64,000 nucleotides of DNA from Gracilaria domingensis (lineage: Eukaryota > Rhodophyta > Florideophyceae > Gracilariales > Gracilariaceae). The stretch is taken from assembly GCA_022539475.1 (NCBI GenBank), contig VCMS01000100.1, positions 171,697-235,696 of the forward strand, given 5' to 3'. The notes beneath the pieces are model-generated. The model saw nothing but the letters and a program-made list of their open reading frames with translations. It ran no database searches and had not been told where the DNA came from. Positions 13,641-23,876 of the stretch are shown one piece after another (position 1 is the first letter of the stretch; each line of letters begins with the position of its first letter). Made by a program: the position numbers and the translations under genes.

Positions 13641-14789
13641 CGCACTTTATAGATATGCATATAGATTCGAAAGAATTACTGTCATCGGATCGCGCCTCTC
13701 TTCTCGTTACATGAGGAGCGTATTGAGGTCATTCAGGAGCAGATAAACAGGGCTCAGGTCTCTCTGCTGACGAGCAGCAAGGAAGAACAAGATCCTATCC
13801 TACGATCCACGGAGATAATGGTACGGGACCTTGCGCAAGCACTCGTGTAACTCCGCAGAGGCTTCGACGCTGCCTGTCGCCAGACGGGAAAGCAACATCG
13901 TCCCGCGTATCATCATGTCAATTGAAAGCTACACATTGACGTAATGTAAACCACTTTTAAGAGTCGTCCCAGAAGCATGCTCAATCCAAAACACTTTCCG
14001 CTAGCGATGGTGATAGTTCCGAGCTGGAAGCAGCAGGACTAGAGTCGTTCGTCATCGCGCCGATTTGTTCAGATATGCTCAGCCTCTTGTCACTCATATT
14101 GAGTTGGAACGACTGATGCGGTATCCAAACTGGTCCGGAAAATAGGTCACTCATATACCAAAGCAAGAGAGAAGCCCTGAAGAAGGCATTATCCACGATG
14201 CACCCAAGATTCAACTAGCATGTTGTTCCAGGAGACACTTGTCACAAATGAAAGCTATCCTTAGCGCATCTAGGCACGAAACTTTAGTCTCCCGCACCAC
14301 CCCACTGATGAATGCGCGAATGCGCGGAGTAACGATTCACTCTACTCAATGACGCGAAACTTAACGAGCCCCACCAAGCGCATGATGTCACCTTCAGGGA
14401 CCCGGATCTCGGCTGACACACCGAACGACATGCGAAACCCCAGCGACACGCCACGAAGATAGACCATTGTCAGACGGCTGATCAGGATGCGCAGCAGATT
14501 ATCGACGGAGTCGAAAGAAACGATCCCTCCCGCAACATCAGGTAATATTGCTTCAAATTCACCTACCAACATTGACGGCCAAGTAAGGTCTAGAACCGCC
14601 CCGGATGACCGCGTGTAGTGTACCGTGACCTCCAAAGCTTCATCACTAAGCGACGGGCTGTCAGCCGGGCAGAGCTATTCGAGGTCGGCTGTGACAGGTT
14701 TAGCAACGGACGCTTCAACGTTCGGCGTGAACAACGACATTGCTTGGACCGGAGTCCGTAAATCTTGGTGAACAATGTGAGTCATCGCA
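13641..14789 (-). other. Broken coding-like segment between the two family A copies, unrecognised
   Basis: On the minus strand, about 14775-14342 reads as a protein-like stretch (for example AVLDLTWPSMLVGEFEAIL and VYLRGVSLGFRMSFG) that is interrupted. A second piece lies at 14214-13981. On the plus strand about 13700-13850 is also protein-like (EERIEVIQEQINRAQVSLL). I do not recognise any of these. They may be the inner part of the element that carries the flanking repeats. Confidence 0.3.
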
Positions 14790-15371
14790 AAGTAAACAAG
14801 AACTTGAGAGTTGGTAGTAGCTAGGAAAAAAGTGGTGACCAGCAAAATAAAAAGTTATAAATATGCACCGTGTCACACGGCGCATTTTGGTCACTTTGCG
14901 GAGAGACACATTACAATGGATCACAACCCATCCAACATATTAAAATTACGCGAAGAGAAAATCCTTGTAGGAAGTGCATTGGGATTTGCCTGTAACATAC
15001 GTCCAAAACCTTACCTATTTCCTACTAGGAGTCTATTCAAAAAATCAATAGACAACAGCAGAGTGCTGGCAGTCTTCATCAACTGATGCAAAGGCAAAAT
15101 TGATAATATCTCGATGATCATCAATACTTTTTCTATGAATAAATAATTCTAAATTTATTTCCAGTTTTAAATTTTACTTGTCGCATGTCCTAAGTTTTTG
15201 ATATGAGAGAACTGCTTTTTTGTTTATAAATTTTAATCGATCATGCCATGTTCTCTTATTTCTACAGAGAAGCTTGCAAGGAAACATAGTTACGCAATTA
15301 ATTCCGGTGGAACATTCGTGCTTGAAAAATGGTAAATGTTTAACACATATTGTGGTGGCAGGTACCGGGTA

Positions 15372-15398
15372 GGTGTCCCAGGGATCCCCTGGGACACC
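15372..15398. repeat. Perfect 12-bp-arm hairpin
   Basis: GGTGTCCCAGGG and CCCTGGGACACC are separated by ATC. It sits at the entrance of the 34-bp minisatellite. The matching position in the other family copy (about 13056-13090) keeps only a degraded version, GGTGTTTCG...CGGGGACACC. Confidence 0.85.
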
Positions 15399-15484
15399 CC
15401 CAAAATTCTTTCGACAGATCATTAAAATCAGGATGGAGGATCCGGTCAGAAGCCGCGCCATCATTCCGATAACCGACCTGCCGA

Positions 15485-15900
15485 GTGCGAAAAACGCTGC
15501 CCTTGCTGGCGTGGCTCGCCGCAGAAAAACCCCGCGCCAGCTGGCGCGGCGCATCAGGAAGACGCCACCGCTCCTCGCTGACCCAGTAAATCAAGAATAC
15601 GCCACGCCTCACTGGCACAGCGCATCAGAGACACGTCGCGCTGGCTGGCGTGACGTATCAGGGAGACGCCGCGCTGCGCTGGAGCGGCGTATCATGGAAT
15701 CGTTGCGCCTCTTCGGAGCGGCGCATCAGAAGACGTCATGCCGCGCTTGCGCGGCACATCAGGGAGTTGTCATGCCTCGTCGGCGCGCCGCCTCAGAGAG
15801 ATGCTGCATCGCTCTGGCGTGGGGCAATAGGGAGTCGCCGCGCCAGGCCAGCCGGCGCAGCGCAGCCGGGAGGCGCCGCGCGCTGTTGCGCATTGCAGCC
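15485..15900. repeat. GC-rich minisatellite, 33-34-bp period, about 11 units
   Basis: A unit resembling GGCGCATCAGGGAGACGCCG followed by a GC-rich tail recurs. The ATCA-equivalent word falls at 15553, 15590, 15624, 15657, 15691, 15725, 15758, 15792 and 15826, with weaker units before and after. Units are diverged. Frames through it are not genes. Confidence 0.8.
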
Positions 15901-16226
15901 GAAAGACCGTACGCGCGCTCGTGCGATGCAACAGATGCTGCTCTTGCGACTTAGAGTGCACGATGTGAAGGAAGCAGGCGCAGTATATAATAAGCAAGGT
16001 ACTCAGATCGGATGCAGAACGCCGGGATTCAGGTCGTTGCGGGTGTCCGATCATCGACGTGGCCATCTTCGCCCGTTTTTCTCTTTTTCGAAGGAAGGGC
16101 AGCGGCGCCGGAAACAATTTCACGTGCTACTGCGCGCACTCTACCAACTTTGGCAGAACGACGGGATCAAAGGCAAACTAACGCCGACAGCGTGAGCCCG
16201 AAGCCCAGGCCCCGTACGAAGAGTAA

Positions 16227-16471
16227 CTACAGAGACCGCACGCTTTCGTAAAAGTCAACAGCTTGCTTCGCCTCCCGGGATGGAAGGCGATACAAGACGA
16301 TTTCGAAGCCTGCGAATTTTGCTTCAACGTTTTTCTCGTTATCTACGAAACGTTTCACCTCGGCTTCCTCTTCAGCAACTTATCGCTGACCGCCTCTTTT
16401 GCCTCGTACTCTCTGACAAAATACAGGGTCGGCGGAACATTTGCGGCGCAAAGGTCGTTGTTGGTAGCCAT
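16227..16471 (-). pseudogene. Small acidic/basic protein of about 81 residues, one frameshift, unrecognised
   Basis: An ATG opens MATNNDLCAANVPPTLYFV, continuing to EYEAKEAVSDKLL. A stop follows eight codons later, but the adjacent frame continues naturally with EEAEVKRFVDNEKNVEAKF and FEIVLYRLPSREAKQ to a TAG. The charge pattern and helical character are continuous across the shift near 16380, so I read it as one short gene with a single frameshift. No splice sites fit. I do not recognise a family. A sequencing error would make it an intact gene. Confidence 0.4.
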
Positions 16472-16479
16472 TTTTGAAG

Positions 16480-17882
16480 CTCACTTAGAAACTGTCAGAC
16501 CGAAAGGAAGCTGAAGCTAGCAGGTTGGTTGAGAGACAACATAACTCGAAAGACAGAACAGGTCAAGGATTATATACTATGATCTGTCGTAAAGTTTCTG
16601 CAGGACATATCCCGGTAAAGTAAGTGTGAGAAAAGCACTAAAATATCCCCACCTCCCATAACAGGGAGTCATGTTGCTGGAATTCGCCTAAGGGATACAA
16701 CTTGCTTCTAAAAAAGTCAGAATACGGCAGCAAAATTATCTAAATCTCCCATGAAGAGTGTAAAAAATCAGTAGCGCGGTTAAGGAAACTACTAGCACAT
16801 CGCAGTGTGTACAAAAAATTCCAAGGGCTGACTTTTGTCGTAACGCAACGGCGACCTATTACGAGCTCCCTTAGGGCCATGTTTTAACTCTTTTTCATCT
16901 CCTTCCAAATCTTTTGTTGACTTTGTCTTTTGGCATCCTCACTTTTCTTCAACATAGTTTGTGCTTCTTTGTCATCAAACTTTTTTTCTTGTTATTTAGA
17001 TTCTACGTGCGGTTTGGTCTCTTGCTTCGTTTTCTGAAGTTGTTGTTAGCTGCCGTCTATTCATGTCGCGTGGGCACAGAAACGGTTTTAACTATACCAA
17101 CGCTCTTTTTCTACACACAAACGTGAGTTTTACAGTGCATCTACTAACTGCTTTGCATGCGTCTGTCTTGTCGATTGTTAGTTTGGACAAATATTTATAA
17201 AGACCGTCTTGCTTCAGTTTTTTATTCGGATATTGTGTTTATCGCTGGGATACCGTATTTTCTTTTGTCTTATAGGCTCGTACTTCTTGGGCATTTTTTG
17301 TGTTGCTCTTTTTGGTTTTGTCACTACCCACATTATTCCGTTTGGTTACAAAAAATGGCGTCCACAAATTTAATGTGGGCAATACGTTTAAAGTAATGTC
17401 GTCGGTTGAGAATTGTATTTCTACATTCTATTGGAACCATGCACTCTTCGCAAAGGAGTTCTGCGGGTCTTTGCTTGGAGAAGCTCGCTTCTCTAAGGTC
17501 TGATATAGAAAGTCGCACAATTCTCACAAACTGTGGTAGTTATATTAGTTCGCTTCATCGTTAGGAAATTAGTTATTAGCAATCCAGTCACATGTTGCGT
17601 CGGAGGATTCTCATGCGATTGAGTTCAATGGCTCTCCGTCACTTGTAAACCTTCGGAATGATACATATCTGTTCAGAGCTTTTTCTCCCAGCGTCCAAAA
17701 TGAATGTCCCAATTGATCTAGTATTACGAGGCAAGCGACTCTAACGGCATCCAGAGTGTTAATGATGGCCAAGGCCATCTCCATTCAATCTGAGCTACAG
17801 CCTACACTGGTGCCATTTCCGAACCTTTGACAGGGGTTGATGCACTTGGAGACTGTACGGTTCACTGTCTGTCGATTTCACT
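16480..17882. other. T-rich stretch without a convincing gene
   Basis: The plus strand from about 16880 to 17400 is very T-rich and yields hydrophobic frames (FF, LL, FL runs) that need no coding explanation. A short stretch near 17360-17500 has slightly more protein-like composition, but no motif or splice structure could be established. Confidence 0.4.
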
Positions 17883-18218
17883 TCACGGATATACTGTGAT
17901 TGATGCGTCGTTGGGGATCAATGAGCAGATCTGGAACCATTCGATACCAGGAAAGCACTTGTCATATCTGGAAGGCCAAATGCCTCCCAAGAGACATTTA
18001 TTTGCCGAGGGAACCTTGACGCACTCTTCCTGGCAGTAATGGCAGTGATTAAGCGCGTTTTGGTTTCCACTATGACACCAATAAGCTTCGTGCACGCAAC
18101 AACGGGCAGCAGTCCCTCCTTCCTTGTGACATTCTCCAGGTGCCCACGCAAAGACGGCGTGAATCGAAATGAGAGAGATTAGAGCGATCAAGGTTGCCTT
18201 AGTATGATGGACGGCCAT
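17883..18218 (-). CDS. Secreted ten-cysteine protein, short form
   Basis: A 111-residue protein with a clear signal peptide (basic start, hydrophobic residues 9-23, likely cleavage after A24) and a mature part of about 87 residues with ten cysteines: C30, C40, C41, C48, C59, C62, C66, C75, C88 and C98. The motifs HEAY, CQEEC, VPS and GG-WPSR--KC recur at identical positions in the plus-strand gene 1.45 kb away, so the two are paralogues in divergent orientation. The cysteine-pair layout suggests a disulfide-stabilised extracellular domain. I do not recognise it as a named family. The start is the only ATG in frame with a signal peptide. No obvious TATA box precedes it. Cell-wall or defence roles are possible but unproven. 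Confidence 0.85.
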   Translation of the reverse strand: MAVHHTKATLIALISLISIHAVFAWAPGECHKEGGTAARCCVHEAYWCHSGNQNALNHCHYCQEECVKVPSANKCLLGGIWPSRYDKCFPGIEWFQICSLIPNDASITVYP

Positions 18219-18404
18219 TTTGCGGAGGTTGAGGGCGAACGAAGATACTACTACTCAAGATTAAGAGGTGATGAATAGATTCTTCATTTTGTACTGCCCA
18301 AACTGAAGCATCTACGAAAACAGCATAAACGTAGGCGGACAGCGTTCGAAGTTCTTGTCTTTTCTCGAAGTGTTCTATCCAGTCTCAAGATTTCAACTGT
18401 AAAT

Positions 18405-18435
18405 TACGGTGGTCCTCTCTTCGAGGACCACCGTA
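18405..18435. repeat. Perfect 13-bp-arm hairpin
   Basis: TACGGTGGTCCTC and its exact inverse enclose the loop TCTTC. It lies between the short cysteine-rich gene and the split gene. No T-run follows, so it is not an evident terminator. It may be a tiny fold-back element. Confidence 0.8.
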
Positions 18436-18805
18436 GGGCTGCCTACTGCATGGTCATCATGTTGGCGTTACGGGTGTCGATTCTCTTTTGAAAGGTGACA
18501 CCCATTTTTTGCTGAGAAGAACATTGTGAACAAAATGAGCCTCTTATGCAACCGTGGGCCGGTAAATTTGACTCCAGTTCAGTCTCTCTAGATGGATCTG
18601 CGTCAGATAGGAAAATTCCCGACATAGACGTCTCGTGGAAAGAAATAACTGTTTGACACGAAGTTCAAATCAAAAAGCCATCACTACGACAGCAATTGAG
18701 ATCGTTTTAATATCTCAAAATGGTGACGACCATGCGATCGTAGAAAGATCATCCCCTGGCACAATACGGTCAAGTAGAAGGTCCTAAGTCTTGGTGTATT
18801 TCCAA

Positions 18806-19435
18806 TTATTGACCATCTCCATTCCTTCCAATAACCTTACAAAGGATAGAAGTACGGCTCTTTTGAATAGCGAATGAATTTCCATGATGACAACATGGGA
18901 TGTCATCGGGACAGTACCCTTGCATTGGCTGATATAAACACCTGTTCCTGCATTTCGAGAAACTCCTAGGATTTCTCGCAATCCTACCAGTTTTCTTCAA
19001 AAAAATCGGATCATTTCCTACGAGCACAAAGCAGGGCCGTATTTATGACTACCTATTTTGCTAAATTATAGACATTGACTGACTACTCCGGCAAAAAGAG
19101 TAGTCATTATCTTATTTATTGAATACTTTTTCGGCGGTCTGACTACTAGATTTGGAGCTCTTGTGACTATTTGACTATTCATCCCGCTATTTTGGTAGTC
19201 ACAAATACGCCCCTGGCACAAAGACATACCCATCTTGTTGGGAAAGAAATCTCACGGAGAGGACCGCGGTTTCATTTTTGCGAGCTACGGGTTGTAAGAC
19301 TAACCTCACTACTCCATTTCGAACTTGACAGCCAGGAATTGCCCATGCTTTAAGTGTCATTTGAATTGTATGAGAGATACGGAGGGACACCGGTAAGTTG
19401 CGATTGAGCAGGACGACATATGCTTTGTGACTCAT
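18806..19435 (-). pseudogene. Small cysteine-rich protein gene split by a MITE
   Basis: From the ATG the frame reads MSHKAYVVLLNRNLPVSLR onwards for about 70 codons to DGYVFV, where a MITE begins and soon gives an in-frame TGA. On the far side the same frame resumes with LVGNDPIFLKK and continues through a cysteine cluster (C--RC--------C-----CC) to a TGA. Removing the element and one copy of its 8-bp target duplication leaves a continuous frame of about 145 codons. This shows that the element landed in a pre-existing coding sequence. The insert plus duplication is 192 bp, a multiple of three, but it carries a stop. The family is unrecognised. Its position between two ten-cysteine paralogues suggests it belongs to the same group of small proteins. 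Confidence 0.65.
19024..19223. mobile_element. hAT-type MITE with perfect target-site duplication
   Basis: The 184-bp element at 19032-19215 begins CAGGGCCGTATTT and ends in the inverse AAATACGCCCCTG. The 22-bp terminal inverted repeats differ at two positions. It is flanked by GCACAAAG on both sides (19024-19031 and 19216-19223), an exact 8-bp duplication typical of hAT transposition. The inside carries several GACTAC/GTAGTC words, including a GACTACTC...GAGTAGTC hairpin at 19081-19105, which look like transposase-binding repeats. It has no coding capacity, so it must have been moved by a hAT transposase made elsewhere. The intact duplication indicates a recent insertion. Confidence 0.93.
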
Positions 19436-19533
19436 GTGGAATGGTTGCCATCTTGGAGTACTTCGGGAAGACGGGAAGGAAAATCAGTTAGTCAAATATT
19501 GCACCAGAGATCCATGTCTAGGACACTGACTGA

Positions 19534-19540
19534 TATAAAA
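19534..19540 (+). promoter_or_regulatory. TATA box for the long ten-cysteine gene
   Basis: TATAAAA in the context TGATATAAAAAGAG lies 133 bp upstream of the ATG. This is a reasonable distance for a core promoter plus a leader of about 100 bases. Confidence 0.5.
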
Positions 19541-19672
19541 AGAGTCAAAACGTTCTTCAGTCTCTCCTGATCCTACAACGCCTCAACTAAAGTCTTTCAT
19601 TCATCAAACTGCTCTGAATCCGAGAACCGACTCTTCTTCGTTTCGGACCACATTTCAATCTCCCGCGTGAGT

Positions 19673-20623
19673 ATGACGGATATTGTGTTCAGGACCACTT
19701 TTATGGTTCTACTTGCGCTGGCGGCGGTAAGTGCAGCTCACGGATGGGGACCGGGCGGATGCCAAGGGACCGTACGGAGCGCTGCTCTTTGTTGTAGACA
19801 CGAGGCGTACCGGTGCCGTAATGAAGGTGGTCGAGCACCAAGTCACTGTGACTTGTGTCAGGAGCTTTGCATGTTAGTGCCATCGGAGACTGTTTGTGTA
19901 CGGGGCGGTACCTGGCCGTCACGTAGAAAGAAGTGCTATACTGGTCAGAATTGGGCCAAAGTGTGCGCAATGATTGCGAATTCCACGTCACAGACCGGTA
20001 GTGCATTCCAGCATGTCGACCGGGTAGTTACCACTGCTTTCTCAGCACAACGTATGCAAGGAAAGCAGGTTGAGATTTTTGCGCTCAACTTGGCTGCCCA
20101 GAAGCGTGGGGCCGACGCAACCGCCGCTTCTACAAAAAGCGATGGGAAAGTTGTTGTTGTGGATCGTCAAAGTCGAAACAGAAACGCAGTGACGAACCAG
20201 ATTGCTTTCCTTCTCGAGCTAATGGGCGAAGTTGTCAGTGCTCTTCGTAGCGCGTCGATATCCAACACAGCTGAGAGCGTCCGGAGAAACATGGATCGAG
20301 CAGTTTCCTCTTTGCAGGCACTGATAGTTCATGGCAGGGACTTGGTTGGGCTCGTACCATCCAATGACACAGCTCTATTTCGCACTGTGTTCGATCAATG
20401 GATCAGTGCTCTTCGAGTGATCAGAGTTACGCTGCGGGACTTCATTGATGAGAGCGCTTCAATCGACGAACTAAAGATATCTGTGGCGGCTATAACTGAT
20501 GAACTGGGGGAAGGGTTTTGGACCAGGGCATTCGATGCGCTGAACGCATATGCTGCATTTGGTCAATTCAGTGCAGATTGGCCGCCTTGGATTAACGCCA
20601 TCGGGCAGTTCTTCGCGCCCTGA
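19673..20623 (+). CDS. Secreted ten-cysteine protein, long form with helical tail
   Basis: A 316-residue protein. Residues 1-24 are a signal peptide (hydrophobic 8-22, cleavage near HG|WG). Residues 25-100 carry ten cysteines at positions 30, 40, 41, 48, 59, 62, 66, 75, 88 and 98, exactly the positions found in the divergently oriented short paralogue, with HEAY, CQE-C, VPS and GG-WPSR--KC conserved. Residues 105-316 have no further cysteines and look alpha-helical and amphipathic (heptad-like stretches such as ISNTAESVRRNMDRAVSSLQ), unlike anything in the short form. An upstream in-frame GTG is not needed, because ATG 19673 gives a perfect signal peptide. A TATA box lies upstream. I infer an extracellular protein with a disulfide-rich head and a helical tail. 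The family is unknown to me. Confidence 0.9.
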   Translation: MTDIVFRTTFMVLLALAAVSAAHGWGPGGCQGTVRSAALCCRHEAYRCRNEGGRAPSHCDLCQELCMLVPSETVCVRGGTWPSRRKKCYTGQNWAKVCAMIANSTSQTGSAFQHVDRVVTTAFSAQRMQGKQVEIFALNLAAQKRGADATAASTKSDGKVVVVDRQSRNRNAVTNQIAFLLELMGEVVSALRSASISNTAESVRRNMDRAVSSLQALIVHGRDLVGLVPSNDTALFRTVFDQWISALRVIRVTLRDFIDESASIDELKISVAAITDELGEGFWTRAFDALNAYAAFGQFSADWPPWINAIGQFFAP

Positions 20624-21208
20624 TTTGGTATGGCGGTGTCGTGCTGAGCTATTACCACGAAGCGAACTACTATCTTGTTTCTCTTGAGAAGAATGAGTAC
20701 GTGAGAATAGAGTAGCGTGGTAGTGCGGAATTATAATCCTAAATTCATACTTTTTTTTCGGCTCTCGCTGAGCCTGTGTCACGTTGGAACGTGGAAAGGT
20801 AGAAAGGAAAGTTGTCGCGAGAACTTCGAAAAGGGAAGCGGTGGGCGCAAAGCCTGCTCCCGGCGTGTTTGAGTGCGAGAGCAGTCACTAAAGTTGCGTC
20901 TAAACAGCCTTTCGTCACACTCGCATGCATCGCGCTTCGTTGTCGAGAACGCTTCAAGTTGATGAAGCGAAGCCAAGTACGGCAGCAACGGTTATAAAGC
21001 GAAAAAGGTAAATACTTCTTGGACGGCACGCAAATGTGTGCACACGAATGTCTGTTCTACCCTTCACCCCAAACTGTTTCGTTTCCTACATGTACCGCAT
21101 ACGGTTACACGTGTACCGATCGGATTTCGTCTCACGCCCACACCATGGGCTACGGTATACGACGGTAACTTCATCTTCTCGATCACACCCACTTTGTGTG
21201 TTCTCTAG
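20624..21208. other. No recognisable gene
   Basis: This is the 3' flank of the long cysteine-rich gene, then mixed sequence with short opposing frames. Nothing could be assigned. Confidence 0.4.
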
Positions 21209-21700
21209 CTAGCACTGAAGCGGACTGGAGAAAACGGAAGCGCAAGCTCGTCTGGTGTACACCCCGCCTTGCTGCGCCACCTCCAGTACGCGCACAGTGC
21301 CCGCGAAAAAGCCCAAGCCGCACTCCATCAGCGAAAGCACTGCGCTTTCATCGCCCTGAGAGGCCCCCACCAGACACTCCTCCAGAAGCTCTGGTTGAGC
21401 AAGCTTGATGTATCGCACAGTCTTGGCGAAATGAGCCGCACCACCGTCAGACAAATCGTCGCGATCCACGCTCGTCAACACCACGTACTTTAAGTCCCCA
21501 TTGCGCAATACCCGCCGCCACATTAAAAAGCTCCTCTTCATCCGGAGGCACCGGCTGTGCCGCCGTGGTCCTGTGCTCACTGCGCAAAACCGACACCCCC
21601 GCGCGATAGTATCGCCGAGCACCATAACAATAGCCGTGCCACCGTTCCAGCCCTCGCCAATGTTGGGACAAGCCGCCTCCTCACCCACTGTGTGTACCAC
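21209..21700 (-). pseudogene. Lipoyl synthase (LipA/LIP1), broken fragment
   Basis: Lipoyl synthase is a radical-SAM enzyme that inserts two sulfurs into octanoyl groups in mitochondria or plastids. This copy keeps HTVGEEAACPNIGE-W, GGTAIVMVLGDT--RGCRFCAV, YVVLTSVDRDDLSDGGAAHF and a weakened LMECGLGFFAGTV end. Essential cysteines are gone: GECW reads GEGW, and the first cysteine of the radical-SAM C-x3-C-x2-C has become isoleucine (DTIARGCRFC). A middle stretch (PPDEEELFNVAAGIAQWGLK) lies in another frame, so there are at least two frameshifts. Both ends of the enzyme are missing. It is a relic, and the working gene must be elsewhere. Confidence 0.88.
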
Positions 21701-23750
21701 CGGTAGACGCCGCGATCGAAGGGAACTCTTCCGCTCATCATGCTGCGAGTGCGGCGCGTACGTGTCTGGTGCGGGGCCGCGGAACTACTTTGGGCGCGTA
21801 GGGGGATGCGGCGTGCTGACGGACGGCGTGCGGGGGCGCCGTCCTGGCGCTTGGCTCAATCCGTGATCACTTGCGGCTGGCACCTTGAGGAAACGCGGTG
21901 GCGCAGTAAGAAAGGCGGCAACGTAACTCATCACGCCGTAGTTCCAAACCAATAGGATGAGGTGCGGAGAATCCGTCGAGCGATCCGTAAAAAAAATCAT
22001 CTGTTCGGTTTCCCATAATGAAACTTCATTCACTAAGAAAAGAAGCACCCTTGAACTAAAAAGGCTTCCCAGTTTGAGAACAATGACTCCGTACAAAGAT
22101 GTGAGCACAAGGTGTGGGCGGCATAACAGACGCTCTCACACTGATTGTTTCCGGCATAGCCGGAGCCGCGCTTTCGCTTTCTTCTGCTTCTTCTTTAATG
22201 TGACACACGGTACGCTAATTCCTCGTATCGGGTGGCGTTTGCAAAGAACCCCCGACAACCAGTAAGGCTTTCGTCAAAATATAGCCACCGACTACAGATA
22301 TATAGCCGCATTACGCACGCTGAGCAGCTTTCGCTTTCACTGTAGCGTACTGCTCATCATCTCAGATAGATGCGCGCCAACCCACCTACGAACTTTGAAT
22401 AGTGCTCTTCCTTCAGATCGGAAACTTCAGCAAGCTGTATTTCAATCTGAACGCATCGCCCTCATCCAGTGAAATGTACTCCTTGGATGAGCCTCATCCT
22501 TAACCAGAGGCACATCTTTCAACACCCACGCGAAGCTTGTCAGTATTTAAAGCGGCAAGGTCAAACTTCAGATGATTGACGACATCGCCGTTCGCTGCTG
22601 GTCGTTTGTTTTTCTTTGCATCCTTCTCCTTGCCGGGAATCCACAAACCCCCAAACTGTTTGAATAGCTTATGCGCACCGTGGTCGCGATCAGCGTGGTT
22701 TCTAGAAAGAGTAAAGGGGGCCGGACGGCGGCGATACTTTTAGAAAATGGCTTTGGAGATCTGCGAGCTGTTCGAAAAGGCCGCCGAGTAAGTCAGTGTC
22801 GTGATGGTTATACAGTGAGCAATATATGCAAGCAATGGACAGAGAGATAGAACTGGTACTGCTCGAATATTTGGCGCCGGGAGTGTCGGCGGCAACGCTG
22901 CGATGGAGCGTGGTATCCTGCGACGCCGTAGTTAGACCAGGAATGTTCCACCAAGCAATATCACGTGGCTGCGCGATCTTGCGCACCTTGTCCTTATAGT
23001 AAAACGAATGACGGTGACGGTGTGACTGGCATCTTCTACTTCGCTGACTGGTATGGCTCTGCCTCCCGCTTCAAATGAATACAAGCCATCGCCCCATAAA
23101 ACCATATCTATTTCATGCGCAAGCTACAGAATCACAGGGAGATCCTGATACGTTCAAATGGGGTTCAACGCTAGCGCACTATCATAGAGCATGATGCTCT
23201 GTCTGTGGCCACGATGAAATGTCATCGCGCGCATGACCGTACGACTGACGCTTCGTGTGTGACGCGGGCTGGTTGACGCGATCGAGCTTCCAGGGCAGCA
23301 GGCGACGATATCCAAACACAAGCGGGTGTTCATCGGGCGATGGTGAGGACGACGCGGCGTGTGGACCGGCGCAGCAGTGGCGCGGTATACGGGCGGTTTT
23401 GCAGAGATGCGACGAGCCGTACGCGAGCATGAGAAAACGACTTTGATGAGGGCGTTCAGAATACGGAGCTCGCGACGAAGATGCGCGTACGCGGAAACCA
23501 CATCGGCGCGATCAAGTGATCAAAACTTTGGCGACGTCGTCACCGCGGCGAGGTATGGTGACCATACCTTCCTTAGCTGTGATGATATGGCCACATCAAG
23601 TTACGAGGACTCTTTTAACAAGTCTACAAGGGTACTGTACTCGTAGACACTAGCGCTTGTGCACGGCGTCGGATGGTTGCTGGTGAGTACAGGTGTACTA
23701 CTGCCAAGAATTGTCACATGGCGCACCTTTGTGACCCTGGGGCCCTGGGG
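21701..23750. other. No intact gene; broken minus-strand coding traces
   Basis: On the minus strand around 22700-22380, HGAHKLFKQFGGLWIPGKEK and NGDVVNHLKFDLAALNTDKL read like a real protein interrupted by stops and shifts, continuing with LAEVSDLKEEHYSKFVGGLA in another frame. Other traces lie at about 22990-22700 and 23430-23180. I do not recognise the source. It is probably another decayed host gene. Confidence 0.35.
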
Positions 23751-23757
23751 GTATAAG
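23751..23757 (+). promoter_or_regulatory. TATA-like box for the LRAT-domain gene
   Basis: TATAAGG in the context GGGGGTATAAGGC lies 126 bp upstream of the ATG, a distance similar to the TATA boxes of other genes in this window. Confidence 0.4.
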
Positions 23758-23876
23758 GCTAGTCCGTGGCGACTTTGCCCAAGGTCTAACAGCCAAGAAT
23801 GATGCAAATCAGAACATAGCAAAAGCTCCTCGAGGCGCCGACGCCGTCTATCGCTTGTTGATGAACCTTTGGCACT

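Larger units (their letters stand above)
14790..15910 (-). repeat. Dispersed repeat family A, copy 2
   Basis: Second member of the family, in the same order of shared words as copy 1. It ends in a GC-rich minisatellite with a different period (34 bp instead of 48 bp), so the minisatellites have turned over independently since the copies separated. The minus-strand peptide relic lies at about 14924-14800. Confidence 0.6.

Noticed and set aside
15373-16195. Two plus-strand frames of about 180-190 codons
   Set aside because: They run through the 34-bp minisatellite and its flank. The arginine/alanine-rich translation is a product of the repeat.
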